64,000 nucleotides of DNA, taken from positions 124,001 through 188,000 of the forward strand of contig NZ_JACHYJ010000008.1 of the NCBI RefSeq assembly GCF_014192745.1. The letters are read 5' to 3'. The translations under genes and the position numbers were made by a program. The stretch is from Luteimonas sp. RC10. Its GTDB lineage: Bacteria; Pseudomonadota; Gammaproteobacteria; Xanthomonadales; Xanthomonadaceae. Under the pieces are notes generated by a model. The model did no database searches and was not told the DNA's origin. It saw nothing but the letters and a program-made list of their open reading frames with translations. Shown here one piece after another: positions 34,306-44,355 of the stretch. Within the stretch, counting starts at the first letter, position 1. Each line of letters starts with the position of its first letter.

Positions 34306-36783
34306 GTGCGCCCCGCCCTCCGCCTGCTGCCTCTTCCGTTCTGCATCGCGCTGTCGCTCACGGCCCAGGCCGACGACCTGCCACGTCCCAACTACTGGGC
34401 GCTGTGCCCGGTCGAAGATGCCGTCCCGGCGTTCGCCGACGCCCAGGCGCCGGTCGGCTCGGTCGAAGACCGCGAAAAACAGCCCACCGACATCGACGGC
34501 GATGCCTTCGAAGGCGTCACTGGCGAGAGCAGCACGTTCTCGGGCAACGTCACACTGCGCCGCGGCGATCAGTTCCTGGGGACCGACGACCTCGACTATT
34601 CCGAGGAAGACGGCACCTTCGTGGCCGATGGCAACGTCCGCTATCAGGACGCCGGCATGCGGGTGGTCGCCGACAAGCTGCAGGGCGACACCCTGGCCGA
34701 GGCCTACCGCATGGACAACGTGCGCTACCAGCTCACGGCCCGGCGTGGCAACGGCGGCGCCGACCACATCCGCATGGAGGGCGCCCAGGGTGCGCTGCTG
34801 GGTTCGACCTACTCGACCTGCCCGCCCAGCGACCGCTGGTGGGAACTCAAGGCCCGGCAGATCGACGTCGACACCGACCTGGGCATGGGCACGGCCCGCA
34901 GCGCGACCCTTCGCGTGGGCAAGGTGCCGGTCCTGTACATCCCTTGGTTCCGCTTCCCGATCGACGAGCGCCGTATCTCCGGCCTGCTCTATCCGCGGAT
35001 CTCGCAGTCCAGCCGCAACGGCTTCGACTATTCGCAGCCGATCTATCTCAATCTGGCGCCGAACTACGACATGACGCTCGAGCCGCGCTGGATGAGTAAG
35101 CGCGGCCTGCAACTGGGTACCGAGTTCCGGTTCATGACCGACGCCACCCGCGGCGTGCTCGACGTGGCCTACCTGCCGTCCGACAAGCTCGCCAGCCGCG
35201 AGCGCGAACTCGAGCAGACCCAGGTGCCGATCGCCGAGAACCGCCGCAAGGACGACCGCGGGTTCCTGAGCTTCAGCGGCTCGGCCGATCTCAATCCGAC
35301 CTGGCAGGCGCGCGCGAACCTGACCTGGATGAGCGACCCGCGCTATCTGGAAGACGCCAGCAACAATGTCGACGGCATCTCGTCGATCAGCGGCGTCAGC
35401 CAGCTCGGTGTCTTCGGCCAGGGCCGATCGGGTCCGCAGGGCTACTGGAACGCCGGCGTGCTGGCCGACTACCAGATGCTGACCGACTACACGCTGCCCG
35501 AGTCGATCCTGCCCTACAACCGCCTGCCGCATGCCTACTTCAGCTGGGAACGGCCGTACGGGCGCTGGTTCACTGCCGGCGTCAACGCCACCGCGACCCG
35601 GTTCTCGCACGTCGACGACGTTGCCCGTCCCGGCGGCAGCCGGGTCGACCTCAAGCCCTACATCTCGATGCCGCTCGAGGGCCCGAGCTGGTTCCTGCGT
35701 CCCACACTCGCCTGGCGGCACACCGCCTACGGGTTGGACCGGGAGCTGGCCGACTCGATCGCCGACCAGCGCGCCCGCGGGGCGCTGGGCATCGGCGGTG
35801 GGGAGCCCATTCCCGATGCGCTGCAGGGCCAGTACCAGGCGGCCTTTGGCCAGCTGCGTGACACCGCACCCAGCCGCAGCCAGCCGATCACCTCGCTCGA
35901 TGCCGGGCTGTTCTTCGACCGCAACACCCGGTTCCGTGGTGAGGACTACCTGCACACGCTCGAGCCGCGGATCTACTACCTGCACTCGCCCTACCGCGAT
36001 CAGTCGGCGCTGCCGCTGTTCGACACCAGCCCGCTGACCTTCGGCTGGGGGCAGTTGTTCCGCGACAACCGCTACTCGGGTGCCGACCGTCAGGCCGACG
36101 CCAACCAGGTGACGCTGGCGGTGAGCACGCGCCTGATCCGTGAGTCCGACGGCCGGGAAAAGCTCAGCGCGAGCCTGGGCCAGATCGTCTACCTGGACGA
36201 TTCGCGGGTGACAGTCGGCAACGAAACCCAGATCGAGCGCGGGCGCTCGGCCTGGGTCGCCGACTCGACCTATGCGATCAACGACCGTTGGACGATCAGC
36301 GCCGGCTACCAGTGGGACCCGAAGTTCCGCCGCGAGGACCTGGCCAGTGTCCGCACCCGCTACCTGATCGGCGACGACGGCATCGTCAACTTTGCCTACC
36401 GCCGCCGCAGCGACCTCATCGAGCAGGCCGACCTGTCGTTCCTGTATCCGATCAACCCGACCTGGAGCCTGGTCGGGCGCTACTACTACTCGCTCGCCGA
36501 CAATCAATTGCTCGAAGCGGTGGCTGGTGTGCAGTGGGACAGCTGCTGCCTGGCCGCTCGCGTGGTCGGCCGGCGCTACCTGCGCAACCGCCAGGGCGAG
36601 ATGAACAACGCCATCATGTTCGAAGTCGAACTCAAGGGCCTGGGGTCGGCCGGACCCGACACGGAGGGCCGTCTGCGCCGTGCTATTCTCGGCTACTACC
36701 GTGACGACCTCTATCTCGTGCCGCCGTCGGAGCTGCGCAACAGCGACGACGATGAATCCATCACTCCCGGCCTGAGCCAATGA
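34306..36783 (+). CDS. lptD: LPS-assembly outer-membrane protein LptD
   Basis: An 825-residue outer-membrane protein. It has a signal peptide ending near ALSLTAQA, an N-terminal periplasmic jellyroll (OstA-like, residues ~65-165), and a large C-terminal beta-barrel. The four cysteines needed for the LptD disulfides are present: Cys34, Cys172 and the adjacent pair Cys747-Cys748. It inserts LPS into the outer leaflet with LptE. GTG start at 34306. Its stop overlaps surA by ATGA. First gene of a long plus-strand operon. Confidence 0.95.
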   Translation: MRPALRLLPLPFCIALSLTAQADDLPRPNYWALCPVEDAVPAFADAQAPVGSVEDREKQPTDIDGDAFEGVTGESSTFSGNVTLRRGDQFLGTDDLDYSEEDGTFVADGNVRYQDAGMRVVADKLQGDTLAEAYRMDNVRYQLTARRGNGGADHIRMEGAQGALLGSTYSTCPPSDRWWELKARQIDVDTDLGMGTARSATLRVGKVPVLYIPWFRFPIDERRISGLLYPRISQSSRNGFDYSQPIYLNLAPNYDMTLEPRWMSKRGLQLGTEFRFMTDATRGVLDVAYLPSDKLASRERELEQTQVPIAENRRKDDRGFLSFSGSADLNPTWQARANLTWMSDPRYLEDASNNVDGISSISGVSQLGVFGQGRSGPQGYWNAGVLADYQMLTDYTLPESILPYNRLPHAYFSWERPYGRWFTAGVNATATRFSHVDDVARPGGSRVDLKPYISMPLEGPSWFLRPTLAWRHTAYGLDRELADSIADQRARGALGIGGGEPIPDALQGQYQAAFGQLRDTAPSRSQPITSLDAGLFFDRNTRFRGEDYLHTLEPRIYYLHSPYRDQSALPLFDTSPLTFGWGQLFRDNRYSGADRQADANQVTLAVSTRLIRESDGREKLSASLGQIVYLDDSRVTVGNETQIERGRSAWVADSTYAINDRWTISAGYQWDPKFRREDLASVRTRYLIGDDGIVNFAYRRRSDLIEQADLSFLYPINPTWSLVGRYYYSLADNQLLEAVAGVQWDSCCLAARVVGRRYLRNRQGEMNNAIMFEVELKGLGSAGPDTEGRLRRAILGYYRDDLYLVPPSELRNSDDDESITPGLSQ

Positions 36784-38099
36784 AGACACTGATCCGTTCC
36801 CTCGCGGCCGCCATCGTGCTGTGCGCCGCCGCCGCGCATGCCCAGACCCTGCAACCGCTCGACCGCATCGCTGCGGTCGTCGACGAGGACGTGATCCTCG
36901 CCAGCGAACTCGACCGCGCGGTGAACAACATCCGCACCCAGTACGCGACCCGCCAGGACCAGTTGCCGCCACAGGAGATCCTCGAGCGCCAGGTGCTCGA
37001 GCGGCTGATCACATTGCGCCTGCAGACCGCGCGTGCTCAGCAGACGGGCGTGCGCGTGAGCGACGAAGAAGTCGACCAGGCGATCGCGGCGATCGCGCAG
37101 CAGAACAACTTCTCGATGGACCAGTTGCGTCGTCAGCTGGCCGGCGACGGCATGTCGTTCGACGACTTCCGCGCCTCACTGCGCGACGAACTGCTTATCC
37201 AGCGCATGCGCCAGCGCTTCGCACAGACCCGCATTTCGGTCAGCGATGCCGAGGTCGATGCCGCCCTGTCGGCGCAGGCCACCGGCGCTCAGTACCGCCT
37301 GGCGCACATCCTCGTCGCGCTGCCCGAGGGCGCCACGCCCGAGCAGATCCAGACCGGCCAGCAGAAGATCGACGGCATCAAGGGCCTGATCGACCGTGGC
37401 GAGATGGAATTCTCGGCCGCGGCGGTGCGCTACTCCGACAGCCCGAACGCACTGGAAGGCGGCGACTTGGGCTGGCGCCGGAGCGACGAGATCCCGGCCG
37501 CGTTCGCGACCTCGGTCACTTCGCTGCAGCCGGGCCAGGTCATCGGCCCGATCCGCGGCCCCAGCGGCTTCCAGCTGCTGCAGTTGGTGGATGTGCGCGA
37601 CGCCAGCCAGAACGGCGGCGCCGGCACGGTCACCGAGTACCAGGCCCGCCACATCCTGATCCGCGCCCAGGGCGACGACGACAGCGCCGCCAAGGCGCGT
37701 GCCGATTCGCTGCGCGCACGCATCGTGGGCGGCGCCGACTTCGCGCAGATCGCCCGCGACAGCTCCGAGGACAACGCCACCAAGGCCAACGGCGGCGACC
37801 TGGGCTGGTTCACGCAGGACGAGTTCGGCCCGGACTTCGGCGGCCAGGTCGCCGCGCTCGGCAACGGCGATGTCTCCCAGCCGTTCCGCACGCAGGCCGG
37901 CTGGCACATCGTCCAGCGCATGGCTAGCCGCCAGTCGGCCGGCAACGACAACAACCGGCGCGCTCAGGCACGCGAGGCCATCGGCCAGCGCAAGCTCGAG
38001 GACGAATGGGATCGCTATGTGCGTGAGATGCGCGGCGAGGCTTATGTCAGCGTCCGCATCGGCCCCAACCCCGATCCTGAGATCGGCGGCGGCGGCTGA
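36780..38099 (+). CDS. surA: Periplasmic chaperone and peptidyl-prolyl isomerase SurA
   Basis: A 439-residue SurA. The signal peptide is cleaved after AAAAHA, the N-terminal chaperone domain covers residues ~25-170, and two parvulin domains lie at ~174-275 (AHILVALPEG...GGDLGWRRSDEIP) and ~287-390 (RHILIRAQGDD...GGDLGWFTQDEFGPDF). A C-terminal helix completes the chaperone domain. It folds outer-membrane barrels, including LptD, whose gene it overlaps by four bases. An envelope-stress coupling is typical, though no sigma-E promoter is visible inside lptD. Confidence 0.96.
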   Translation: MKTLIRSLAAAIVLCAAAAHAQTLQPLDRIAAVVDEDVILASELDRAVNNIRTQYATRQDQLPPQEILERQVLERLITLRLQTARAQQTGVRVSDEEVDQAIAAIAQQNNFSMDQLRRQLAGDGMSFDDFRASLRDELLIQRMRQRFAQTRISVSDAEVDAALSAQATGAQYRLAHILVALPEGATPEQIQTGQQKIDGIKGLIDRGEMEFSAAAVRYSDSPNALEGGDLGWRRSDEIPAAFATSVTSLQPGQVIGPIRGPSGFQLLQLVDVRDASQNGGAGTVTEYQARHILIRAQGDDDSAAKARADSLRARIVGGADFAQIARDSSEDNATKANGGDLGWFTQDEFGPDFGGQVAALGNGDVSQPFRTQAGWHIVQRMASRQSAGNDNNRRAQAREAIGQRKLEDEWDRYVREMRGEAYVSVRIGPNPDPEIGGGG

Positions 38100-38102
38100 G
38101 CG

Positions 38103-39083
38103 ATGACCCGGCCCAGGCTGGCGCTGGTGCCGGGCGAGCCGGCCGGCGTCGGCCCGGAGCTGTGTGTGCGCGCCGCCTGGCGCGCCTGTGAGGCCGACCT
38201 GGTCGCGATCGGCGATCGCGAGGCCTTGCGTCGGGCCGCCGACGCGATCGCGCTGCCGATCGCCTTCGCCGATGCCCAGGCACCGCAGGTGCCCCCCGGT
38301 ACGCTGCGCCTGATCGAGCTCCCGCATGCGCATGTCCCCGCGTTCGGCACGCCCGACCCGCGCAACGCACGCAGCATCCTCGATGCGCTGTTGCACGCTG
38401 CGGCCGGTTGCCGCGAAGGCCGCTTCGACGGCCTGGTGACCGGCCCGGTGCACAAGGCGGCGATCAACGCCGGCGGTGTGCCCTACACTGGCACGACCGA
38501 GCTGCTGGCCGACGACGCCGGCTGCGATGTCGTGATGATGCTCGCCAACCCGCAACTGCGCGTGGCGCTCGCGACCACCCATCTGCCGCTGCGCGCCGTC
38601 CCCGATGCCATCACCGCGCCCGTCCTCGAGCGCGTGTTGCGCATCCTCGACACCGCATTGCGTCGCGACTTCGGGCTGCCGGCGCCGCGGATCGCGGTCC
38701 TCGGCCTCAACCCCCATGCGGGTGAGGACGGTCACCTGGGCGTTGAGGAGCGCGACATCATCGCGCCGCTGCTGACGCGGCTGCGTGCCGAGGGGCTCGC
38801 CCTCGACGGCCCGCTGCCGGCCGATACCGCGTTCCTGCCGACGCGTCTGGCCGATGTCGATGCGGTGCTGGCGATGTACCACGACCAGGGCCTGCCGGTG
38901 CTCAAGCACAGCGGTTTCGAATCGGCGGTCAACCTGACCCTGGGCTTGCCGTATCCCCGCGTCGCGGTGGACCATGGCACCGCGCTCGCCCTCGCCGGCA
39001 GCGGCCGCGCCGACCCGTCGAGCCTGTTCTGTGCGATCGACCAGTGCGCCGCGCTCGCTCGCCATCGCCGGGCCGCGGCATGA
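38103..39083 (+). CDS. pdxA: 4-hydroxythreonine-4-phosphate dehydrogenase
   Basis: A 326-residue metal-dependent dehydrogenase of pyridoxal phosphate synthesis. It starts LALVPGEPAGVGPEL and has the metal-binding histidines in TGPVHKAAIN / YHDQGLPVLKH and the LGLPYPRVAVDHGTAL motif. It oxidises 4-phosphohydroxy-L-threonine, whose product PdxJ condenses to PNP. Three bases after surA; its stop overlaps the csaA start by ATGA. Confidence 0.95.
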   Translation: MTRPRLALVPGEPAGVGPELCVRAAWRACEADLVAIGDREALRRAADAIALPIAFADAQAPQVPPGTLRLIELPHAHVPAFGTPDPRNARSILDALLHAAAGCREGRFDGLVTGPVHKAAINAGGVPYTGTTELLADDAGCDVVMMLANPQLRVALATTHLPLRAVPDAITAPVLERVLRILDTALRRDFGLPAPRIAVLGLNPHAGEDGHLGVEERDIIAPLLTRLRAEGLALDGPLPADTAFLPTRLADVDAVLAMYHDQGLPVLKHSGFESAVNLTLGLPYPRVAVDHGTALALAGSGRADPSSLFCAIDQCAALARHRRAAA

Positions 39084-39427
39084 GCGCCGGCGCGCCGATC
39101 GACTGGGACGATTTCCTGCGCGTCGACCTGCGCGTGGGCCGCGTGGTGTCCGCCGAAGTGTTTCCCAAGGCGCGGCGCCCGGCCTATGTGCTGCAGGTCG
39201 ACTTCGGCCCCGAGATCGGCGTGCGCAAGTCCAGCGCGCAGATCACCGACCACTACGCACCCGAGGCCCTGGTCGGCCGTCTGGTCGTGGGTGTGGTGAA
39301 CTTCCCCCCTAAACAGATCGGGCCACTGATGTCGGAGTGCCTGATCACCGGCTTCCACGACACCGAGGGCAAGGTCCGGCTGTGCGTGCCCGACGGCGAC
39401 ATCGCGCCCGGCACCCGGCTGCTGTGA
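39080..39427 (+). CDS. csaA: tRNA-binding protein CsaA
   Basis: A 115-residue EMAP-II/OB-fold tRNA-binding protein. It has FLRVDLRVGRVVSAEVFPKA, LQVDFGPEIGVRKSSAQI, and the CsaA-specific VVNFPPKQIGPLMSE motif. The family binds tRNA as a dimer and was first described as a secretion-related chaperone in Bacillus. It is inserted between pdxA and ksgA, overlapping pdxA by four bases; the canonical enterobacterial order lacks it. Confidence 0.93.
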   Translation: MSAGAPIDWDDFLRVDLRVGRVVSAEVFPKARRPAYVLQVDFGPEIGVRKSSAQITDHYAPEALVGRLVVGVVNFPPKQIGPLMSECLITGFHDTEGKVRLCVPDGDIAPGTRLL

Positions 39428-39455
39428 CCTCCCTTCTTTTTCAGCGACCCGTCCC

Positions 39456-40265
39456 ATGATCCGATCCTCCGCCGCTTCCGGCAGCTTCACCGAACCGCCG
39501 AAGAAATCGCTCGGCCAGAACTTCCTGCACGAGCGCGGGGTCGTCGACAAGATCGTGCTGGCGATCGACCCCAAGCCCGGCGACCGCCTGGTCGAGATCG
39601 GGCCCGGCCAGGGCGCGATGACGTTCCCGCTGCTCGACCGCCACGGCAGCCTGACGGCGATCGAATTCGACCGCGACCTGTTGACGCCACTGACCGCGCA
39701 GGCGGCCGCACACGGCGCGTTGACTCTGGTCCATGCCAACGTGCTCGACGTCGATCTGAGCGCGCTCGCAGACGGCACGCCGATCCGGCTGGTCGGCAAC
39801 CTGCCCTACAACCTGTCCTCGCCGATCCTGTTCCACGCGCTGGCCCATGCGGCCTCGATCGTGGACATGCACTTCATGCTGCAGAAGGAAGTGGTCGAGC
39901 GCATGGCCGCAGGCCCTGGCAGCAAGGTCTACGGACGGTTGAGCGTGATGCTGCAGGCCTATTGCGAGGTCACGTCGCTGTTCGTCGTCGGCCCCGGCGC
40001 GTTCCGCCCGCCGCCGAAGGTCGACTCGGCGGTCGTGCGGCTGGTGCCGCGTGCGCCCGAGCGCATCGGCATCATCGATCCCAAGCGCTTCGCCGATATC
40101 GTCCGCGCCGCGTTCGGCCAGCGCCGCAAGACCCTGCGCAACGCGCTGGGCGGCACGATGGACGCCGAGGCGATCACGGCAGCCGGCATCGATCCCCAGC
40201 AACGCGCCGAGCAGTTGTCGGTGGCCGATTTCGTGCGTCTGGCCAACCATACGGCCACGCCATAG
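39456..40265 (+). CDS. ksgA: 16S rRNA dimethyladenosine transferase (RsmA/KsgA)
   Basis: A 269-residue SAM-dependent N6,N6-adenine dimethyltransferase. It has [22 protein letters not shown] motif [14 protein letters not shown], and the catalytic motif [13 protein letters not shown]. It dimethylates A1518 and A1519 of 16S rRNA during 30S maturation. It follows csaA by 28 bases. No Shine-Dalgarno is obvious before the ATG at 39456, though a CT-rich stretch precedes it. Confidence 0.97.
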   Translation: MIRSSAASGSFTEPPKKSLGQNFLHERGVVDKIVLAIDPKPGDRLVEIGPGQGAMTFPLLDRHGSLTAIEFDRDLLTPLTAQAAAHGALTLVHANVLDVDLSALADGTPIRLVGNLPYNLSSPILFHALAHAASIVDMHFMLQKEVVERMAAGPGSKVYGRLSVMLQAYCEVTSLFVVGPGAFRPPPKVDSAVVRLVPRAPERIGIIDPKRFADIVRAAFGQRRKTLRNALGGTMDAEAITAAGIDPQQRAEQLSVADFVRLANHTATP

Positions 40266-40288
40266 TCGAAGCATTCATTGCCGCCCGC

Positions 40289-40294
40289 TACACT
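40289..40294 (+). promoter_or_regulatory. -10-like hexamer before apaG
   Basis: TACACT in the context CGCTACACTG lies nine bases before the apaG ATG. The same context occurs upstream of glnS (23929-23934). It may be an internal promoter within the lptD operon. Confidence 0.3.
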
Positions 40295-40303
40295 GAGCGC
40301 GCC

Positions 40304-40687
40304 ATGGACGAGACTGCCGACTACACCCTCGAAATCCAGATCGCGACGCGCTTCCTCGACGAGGAATCGACGCCCGACGACGATCGCTACGTGTTCGCCT
40401 ACACCATCCGGATCCGCAATGTCGGCCGGTTGCCGGCCCAGCTCGTCTCGCGTCACTGGATCATCACCGACGCCAATGGCCGCGTCGAAGAAGTGCATGG
40501 CGACGGCGTCGTCGGCGAACAGCCGCGGCTCGAACCCGGCGAGGCCTTCACTTACACCTCCGGCGCGGTGCTGTCGACGGCGGTCGGGACGATGGAGGGC
40601 AGCTACGACATGGTCGGCGACGACGGCGCGCACTTTGACGCCCCGATTCCGCCGTTCACGCTGTCGGTTCCGCGTACCCTGCACTGA
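40304..40687 (+). CDS. apaG: ApaG (Co2+/Mg2+ efflux-associated DUF525) protein
   Basis: A 127-residue immunoglobulin-fold protein of the DUF525 family: [44 protein letters not shown] and GTMEGSYDM motifs. The biochemical role is unclear; mutants in enterobacteria affect cobalt resistance. The ATG lacks a Shine-Dalgarno but has a -10-like TACACT nine bases away. Its stop overlaps the apaH start by one base (TGATG). Confidence 0.95.
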   Translation: MDETADYTLEIQIATRFLDEESTPDDDRYVFAYTIRIRNVGRLPAQLVSRHWIITDANGRVEEVHGDGVVGEQPRLEPGEAFTYTSGAVLSTAVGTMEGSYDMVGDDGAHFDAPIPPFTLSVPRTLH

Positions 40688-41523
40688 TGGCGATCTGGGC
40701 GATCGGCGACCTGCAGGGTTGCTACGGTGCGACCGCGCGATTGCTCGAGGCGATCCGCTTCGATCCGGCCGTCGACCGGCTGTGGTTCTGCGGCGACCTG
40801 GTCAATCGCGGCGGCGAATCGGTCGAGACGCTGCGGCTGGTGCATTCGCTGCGCGAGAACGTCGTCAGCGTGTTGGGCAACCACGACCTGTCGCTGCTGG
40901 CGATCGCCGAGCGTCGCGAAGAAGACCAGCGCAAGGTCAATCCGGATCTGCGCGGCGTGCTGTTCGCGCACGACCGCGATGTGCTGCTCGACTGGCTGCG
41001 CGCCTGTCCGCTGCTGCACGTGGACCGCACGCTGGGCTGGATGATGCTGCACGCGGGCCTGGCGCCGCGCTGGACCACCCAGTTGGCCGAAAAGCACGCC
41101 GCCGAGATCGAACGCAAGCTGCGCAGCCCCGGCTATCGCAAGCTGCTGCGCAACATGTACGGCGATCGCCCGGCGTGGTCGCCGAACCTGTCCGGGCCCG
41201 ACCGCGATCGCGCGATCATCAACATCTTCACCCGCATGCGCTACTGCGCGCCCAAGGGCCGCATCGCATTCGAGGAGAAGGGCGCGCCCGGGACCCAGCA
41301 GCCTGGCCTCTATCCCTGGTACGAGGTCCCGGGCCGTGCCGAGCGCGACCTGAAGATCGTCTGCGGCCACTGGTCGACGCTGGGCCTGTTCATCGGCCAC
41401 GGCATCCACGCGCTCGACACCGGCGCGGTCTGGGGCGGCAAGCTCACCGCGCTGCAGCTCGATGCCGAGACCCTGCGCATTGTGCAGGTGCCCGGACGCG
41501 ACGTACCGCCGCCGGCCAGATGA
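40687..41523 (+). CDS. apaH: Bis(5'-nucleosyl)-tetraphosphatase, symmetrical
   Basis: A 278-residue metallophosphatase. It has GDLQGCY at 7-13, CGDLVNRGG at 35-43, GNHD at 64-67, and later GHWSTLG supplying metal-ligand histidines. It cleaves Ap4A into two ADP and also decaps Np4-capped RNA in bacteria. It is coupled to apaG by TGATG and to the DUF1287 gene by ATGA. Confidence 0.96.
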   Translation: MAIWAIGDLQGCYGATARLLEAIRFDPAVDRLWFCGDLVNRGGESVETLRLVHSLRENVVSVLGNHDLSLLAIAERREEDQRKVNPDLRGVLFAHDRDVLLDWLRACPLLHVDRTLGWMMLHAGLAPRWTTQLAEKHAAEIERKLRSPGYRKLLRNMYGDRPAWSPNLSGPDRDRAIINIFTRMRYCAPKGRIAFEEKGAPGTQQPGLYPWYEVPGRAERDLKIVCGHWSTLGLFIGHGIHALDTGAVWGGKLTALQLDAETLRIVQVPGRDVPPPAR

Positions 41524-42137
41524 GTCGGCGTCCGCGCCTGCAGCGCCGGCTGGCAGCGCTCGCGCTGATCGGCCTGGTGCTGTCGGCGACCGCGATCGCG
41601 CATCCGCTGGCGGACGCCGCCCGCCGGCAAGTCGGCGTCACCGTCCGCTACGACCCGGCCTACGTCCGCCTGGATTATCCCGGCGGCGACGTGCCGGCCG
41701 ACCGCGGCGTCTGCACCGATGTGGTGGTGCGCGCGCTGCGCACGCAGGGGATCGACCTGCAGCAACGCATCCACCAGGACAAGCGCGCCCATCCGCACGC
41801 CTACCCGCGCCAATGGCAGCACCTGGCCGCCGACCCGCACATTGACCATCGACGCGTGCCCAACCAGACGACCTGGTTCACGCGCCAGGGCTGGTCGCGG
41901 CCCGTCACCCAGGCGCCAGGCGATGTCCGCGCCGGCGACATCGTCGCCTGGCGCCTGGACAACGGCCTGCTGCATATCGGCATCGTGTCCGACCGCAAGG
42001 CCGGCGACGGCACGCCGCTGGTGCTGCACAACATCGCCCGCGGCACGCGCGAGGAAAACGTGTTGCGGCGCTGGCGCATCATCGGCCATTACCGGCCCGC
42101 GCTCGCGCCGGCGTCGGCGGCTCAGGCGCGGCGGTAA
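41520..42137 (+). CDS. DUF1287 family secreted protein
   Basis: A 205-residue protein with a signal peptide (RLAALALIGLVLSATAIA). Family motifs include RYDPAYVRLDYPGGDVP, RGVCTDVVVRALR (a conserved Cys in an NlpC/P60-like position) and LHIGIVSDRK. DUF1287 proteins are distantly related to NlpC/P60-type cysteine peptidases, so a periplasmic hydrolase is possible. It overlaps apaH by four bases and its end overlaps the convergent folA by 16 bases. Confidence 0.88.
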   Translation: MSRRPRLQRRLAALALIGLVLSATAIAHPLADAARRQVGVTVRYDPAYVRLDYPGGDVPADRGVCTDVVVRALRTQGIDLQQRIHQDKRAHPHAYPRQWQHLAADPHIDHRRVPNQTTWFTRQGWSRPVTQAPGDVRAGDIVAWRLDNGLLHIGIVSDRKAGDGTPLVLHNIARGTREENVLRRWRIIGHYRPALAPASAAQARR

Positions 42138-42634
42138 TCGACGAACGCGAACGCGTGCGCGTGGCGCGCGTCGGTGGCGTGATCCTGCCGCGCAGTCTCG
42201 ATCCAGTCGGCCGCCTCAAAGGCCGGAAACCAGGCATCGGCGCCATCGGCCTCGACATCGACCCAGGTCAGCGCCAGGTGTGTGGCGCGCGGCAGTGCGA
42301 GCGCGTAGAGCTCGCCGCCGCCGATCACACACAGCGCATCGGCACCGTCGGCGGCGGTCTGCGCGATCGCCGCATCGAGCGACGCGATCGCTTCCATCCC
42401 GTCGAACGGCGCGCGGCCCGAACGCGTCAGCACCAGATTGCGGCGACCGGGCAGCGCGCGGCCGATCGACTCGGCGGTCTTCCGCCCCATCAGCACTGGC
42501 TGGCCCAACGTCAACGCCTTGAAGCGCTTCAGATCGTCGGGCAGGTGCCAGAGCAGAGCATTGCTGCCACCGATCGCGCGATTGCGATCCAGGGCTGCGA
42601 TCAACACGATCCGCGGCGTGGCACGCTCGGTCAT
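42122..42634 (-). CDS. folA: Dihydrofolate reductase
   Basis: A 170-residue DHFR. IVLIAALDRNRAIGGSNALLWHLPDDLKRFK holds substrate and NADPH contacts with the catalytic Asp in LPDD; VLMGRKTAESIG and CVIGGGELYAL are the nucleotide motifs. It regenerates tetrahydrofolate consumed by ThyA, whose gene is directly upstream. The start at 42634 matches the family; an ATGA overlap with the thyA stop at 42667 is a second possible start and adds 11 residues. It overlaps the convergent DUF1287 gene by 16 bases. Confidence 0.94.
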   Translation of the reverse strand: MTERATPRIVLIAALDRNRAIGGSNALLWHLPDDLKRFKALTLGQPVLMGRKTAESIGRALPGRRNLVLTRSGRAPFDGMEAIASLDAAIAQTAADGADALCVIGGGELYALALPRATHLALTWVDVEADGADAWFPAFEAADWIETARQDHATDARHAHAFAFVDYRRA

Positions 42635-42663
42635 CGGCGCCCCCACGGCCGACTGCCGCGCCG

Positions 42664-43458
42664 TCATACCGCGACCGGCGCCTTGATCGCCGGCCACGGG
42701 TCGTAGCCGTCGAAAGCGATGTCGTCGTAGCCGAACGCGAACAGGTCGGTCACGTCCGGATTCAAGCGCAGCCGCGGCAGTGGGCGCGGTGTGCGCGTCA
42801 GTTGCTCTCGGGCCTGGTCGAAGTGGTTGGTGTACAGATGCGCGTCGCCGAGCGTGTGCACGAAATCGCCGACGCCCAGGCCGGTGGCTTGCGCGACCAT
42901 GTGCGTGAGCAGCGCATAGCTGGCGATGTTGAACGGCACACCGAGGAAAATGTCGCCGCTGCGCTGGTAGAGCTGGCAGCTCAGGCGGCCGTCGACGACG
43001 TAGAACTGGAACATCGTATGGCAGGGCATCAGCGCCATCTGCGGCAGGTCGGCGACATTCCAGGCGCTGACGATGAGCCGGCGCGAGTCGGGATTGCGCA
43101 CGATCTCCTCGACGACCCAGCGGATCTGGTCGATCTCGCGACCGTCACTGCCGGTCCAGCGCCGCCACTGCTTGCCGTAGACCGGCCCCAGTTCGCCGTC
43201 GGCATCGGCCCACTCGTCCCAGATGCCGACCTTGTGGGCCTTGAGATACCCGATGTTGGTCTCGCCTTTCAGGAACCACAGCAGCTCATGCACGATCGAG
43301 CGCAAGTGCAGCTTCTTGGTCGTGACCAGCGGAAAGCCCTCGGCCAGGTCGAAGCGCATCTGCCAGCCGAACACGCTGCGCGTGCCGGTGCCGGTGCGGT
43401 CGGCCTTGTCGTTGCCGTGCTCGAGCACATGACGCAGCAGATCCAGGTACTGGCGCAT
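42664..43458 (-). CDS. thyA: Thymidylate synthase
   Basis: A 264-residue ThyA, the same length as E. coli. Nucleophile Cys146 is in [11 protein letters not shown], phosphate-binding arginines are in [12 protein letters not shown] and [12 protein letters not shown], and the folate motif is [17 protein letters not shown]. It makes dTMP from dUMP and methylene-THF. It lies two bases after lgt and next to folA, a functional pair. Confidence 0.97.
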   Translation of the reverse strand: MRQYLDLLRHVLEHGNDKADRTGTGTRSVFGWQMRFDLAEGFPLVTTKKLHLRSIVHELLWFLKGETNIGYLKAHKVGIWDEWADADGELGPVYGKQWRRWTGSDGREIDQIRWVVEEIVRNPDSRRLIVSAWNVADLPQMALMPCHTMFQFYVVDGRLSCQLYQRSGDIFLGVPFNIASYALLTHMVAQATGLGVGDFVHTLGDAHLYTNHFDQAREQLTRTPRPLPRLRLNPDVTDLFAFGYDDIAFDGYDPWPAIKAPVAV

Positions 43459-43460
43459 GC

Positions 43461-44351
43461 TCAGCCCGCCTGCGCCGGCACGGCCGGCTGCAACACCGGC
43501 GCGCTGCGCGAACGCCACAGCAGGAACAGACCCAGCGCGACCAGCGGCAGCGACAGCAGTTGTCCCTGGGTGACCCAGCCGAAGGCCAGATAGCCGATAT
43601 TCGCATCGGGCACACGCACGAACTCGACCAGGATCCGGAACACGCCGTAGAGCAGCGCGAACATCCCCGAGACCGCATAGCGCGCACGCGGCTTGCGCGA
43701 GAACAGCCACAGGATGACGAACATCGCCAGCCCCTCCAGGCCCGCCTGGTAAAGCTGCGAGGGGTGGCGCGCGAATTGATCCAGCGCACCGGTCGCAAAC
43801 TCGGCCTGCAGGCGTTCTGCCGACCAGCCGGCGAACGCCGGATCGGTCGGGAACACCACGCCCCAGCCAGCCTGGGTGTACTTGCCCCACAGTTCGGCAC
43901 CGATGTAGTTGCCCAGCCGGCCGAAGCCCAGGCCCGGCGGCACCAACGGCGCCACGAAGTCCATCACGTCGAAGAAGTGCAGGCGCTGGCGCCGCGCCCA
44001 CCACCACGCCGCCACCAGCACGCCGATCAGACCGCCGTGGAAGCTCATGCCGCCGTCCCAGACCTTGAACAGCATCAACGGGTCGGCCATCAGCTCGCCC
44101 GGCGTATAGAACAGCACGTAGCCGATGCGGCCACCGAGGATCACGCCGAGGATGCCGTTGAACAGCAGGTCGCCAAAGCGCTCGACATCGACGCCGGGCA
44201 GGCGGCCGGCGCGGATGCGCAGCCGCCCCAGCCACCAGGCCATGCCGAAGCCCAGCAGGTACATCACGCCGTACCAGTGGACCGACGGATGGAACGGGCC
44301 GATCTGCGGCAGTTGCAGCGCGATCGGATCGATCTGGTGAAGGATGATCAT
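43461..44351 (-). CDS. lgt: Phosphatidylglycerol:prolipoprotein diacylglyceryl transferase
   Basis: A 296-residue inner-membrane enzyme with seven helices. It has [37 protein letters not shown], the signature [14 protein letters not shown] with essential Arg and Asn, and [13 protein letters not shown]. It adds diacylglycerol to the lipobox cysteine, the first step of lipoprotein maturation, and so serves the several lipoproteins encoded in this window. Four bases downstream of the TerC-like gene. Confidence 0.97.
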   Translation of the reverse strand: MIILHQIDPIALQLPQIGPFHPSVHWYGVMYLLGFGMAWWLGRLRIRAGRLPGVDVERFGDLLFNGILGVILGGRIGYVLFYTPGELMADPLMLFKVWDGGMSFHGGLIGVLVAAWWWARRQRLHFFDVMDFVAPLVPPGLGFGRLGNYIGAELWGKYTQAGWGVVFPTDPAFAGWSAERLQAEFATGALDQFARHPSQLYQAGLEGLAMFVILWLFSRKPRARYAVSGMFALLYGVFRILVEFVRVPDANIGYLAFGWVTQGQLLSLPLVALGLFLLWRSRSAPVLQPAVPAQAG

Positions 44352-44355
44352 CGGA

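Noticed and set aside
33826..36972. 1048-codon minus-strand frame opposite lptD
   Set aside because: Antisense to LptD, which has its full set of cysteines and a proper length. No start signal or domain in the antisense frame.
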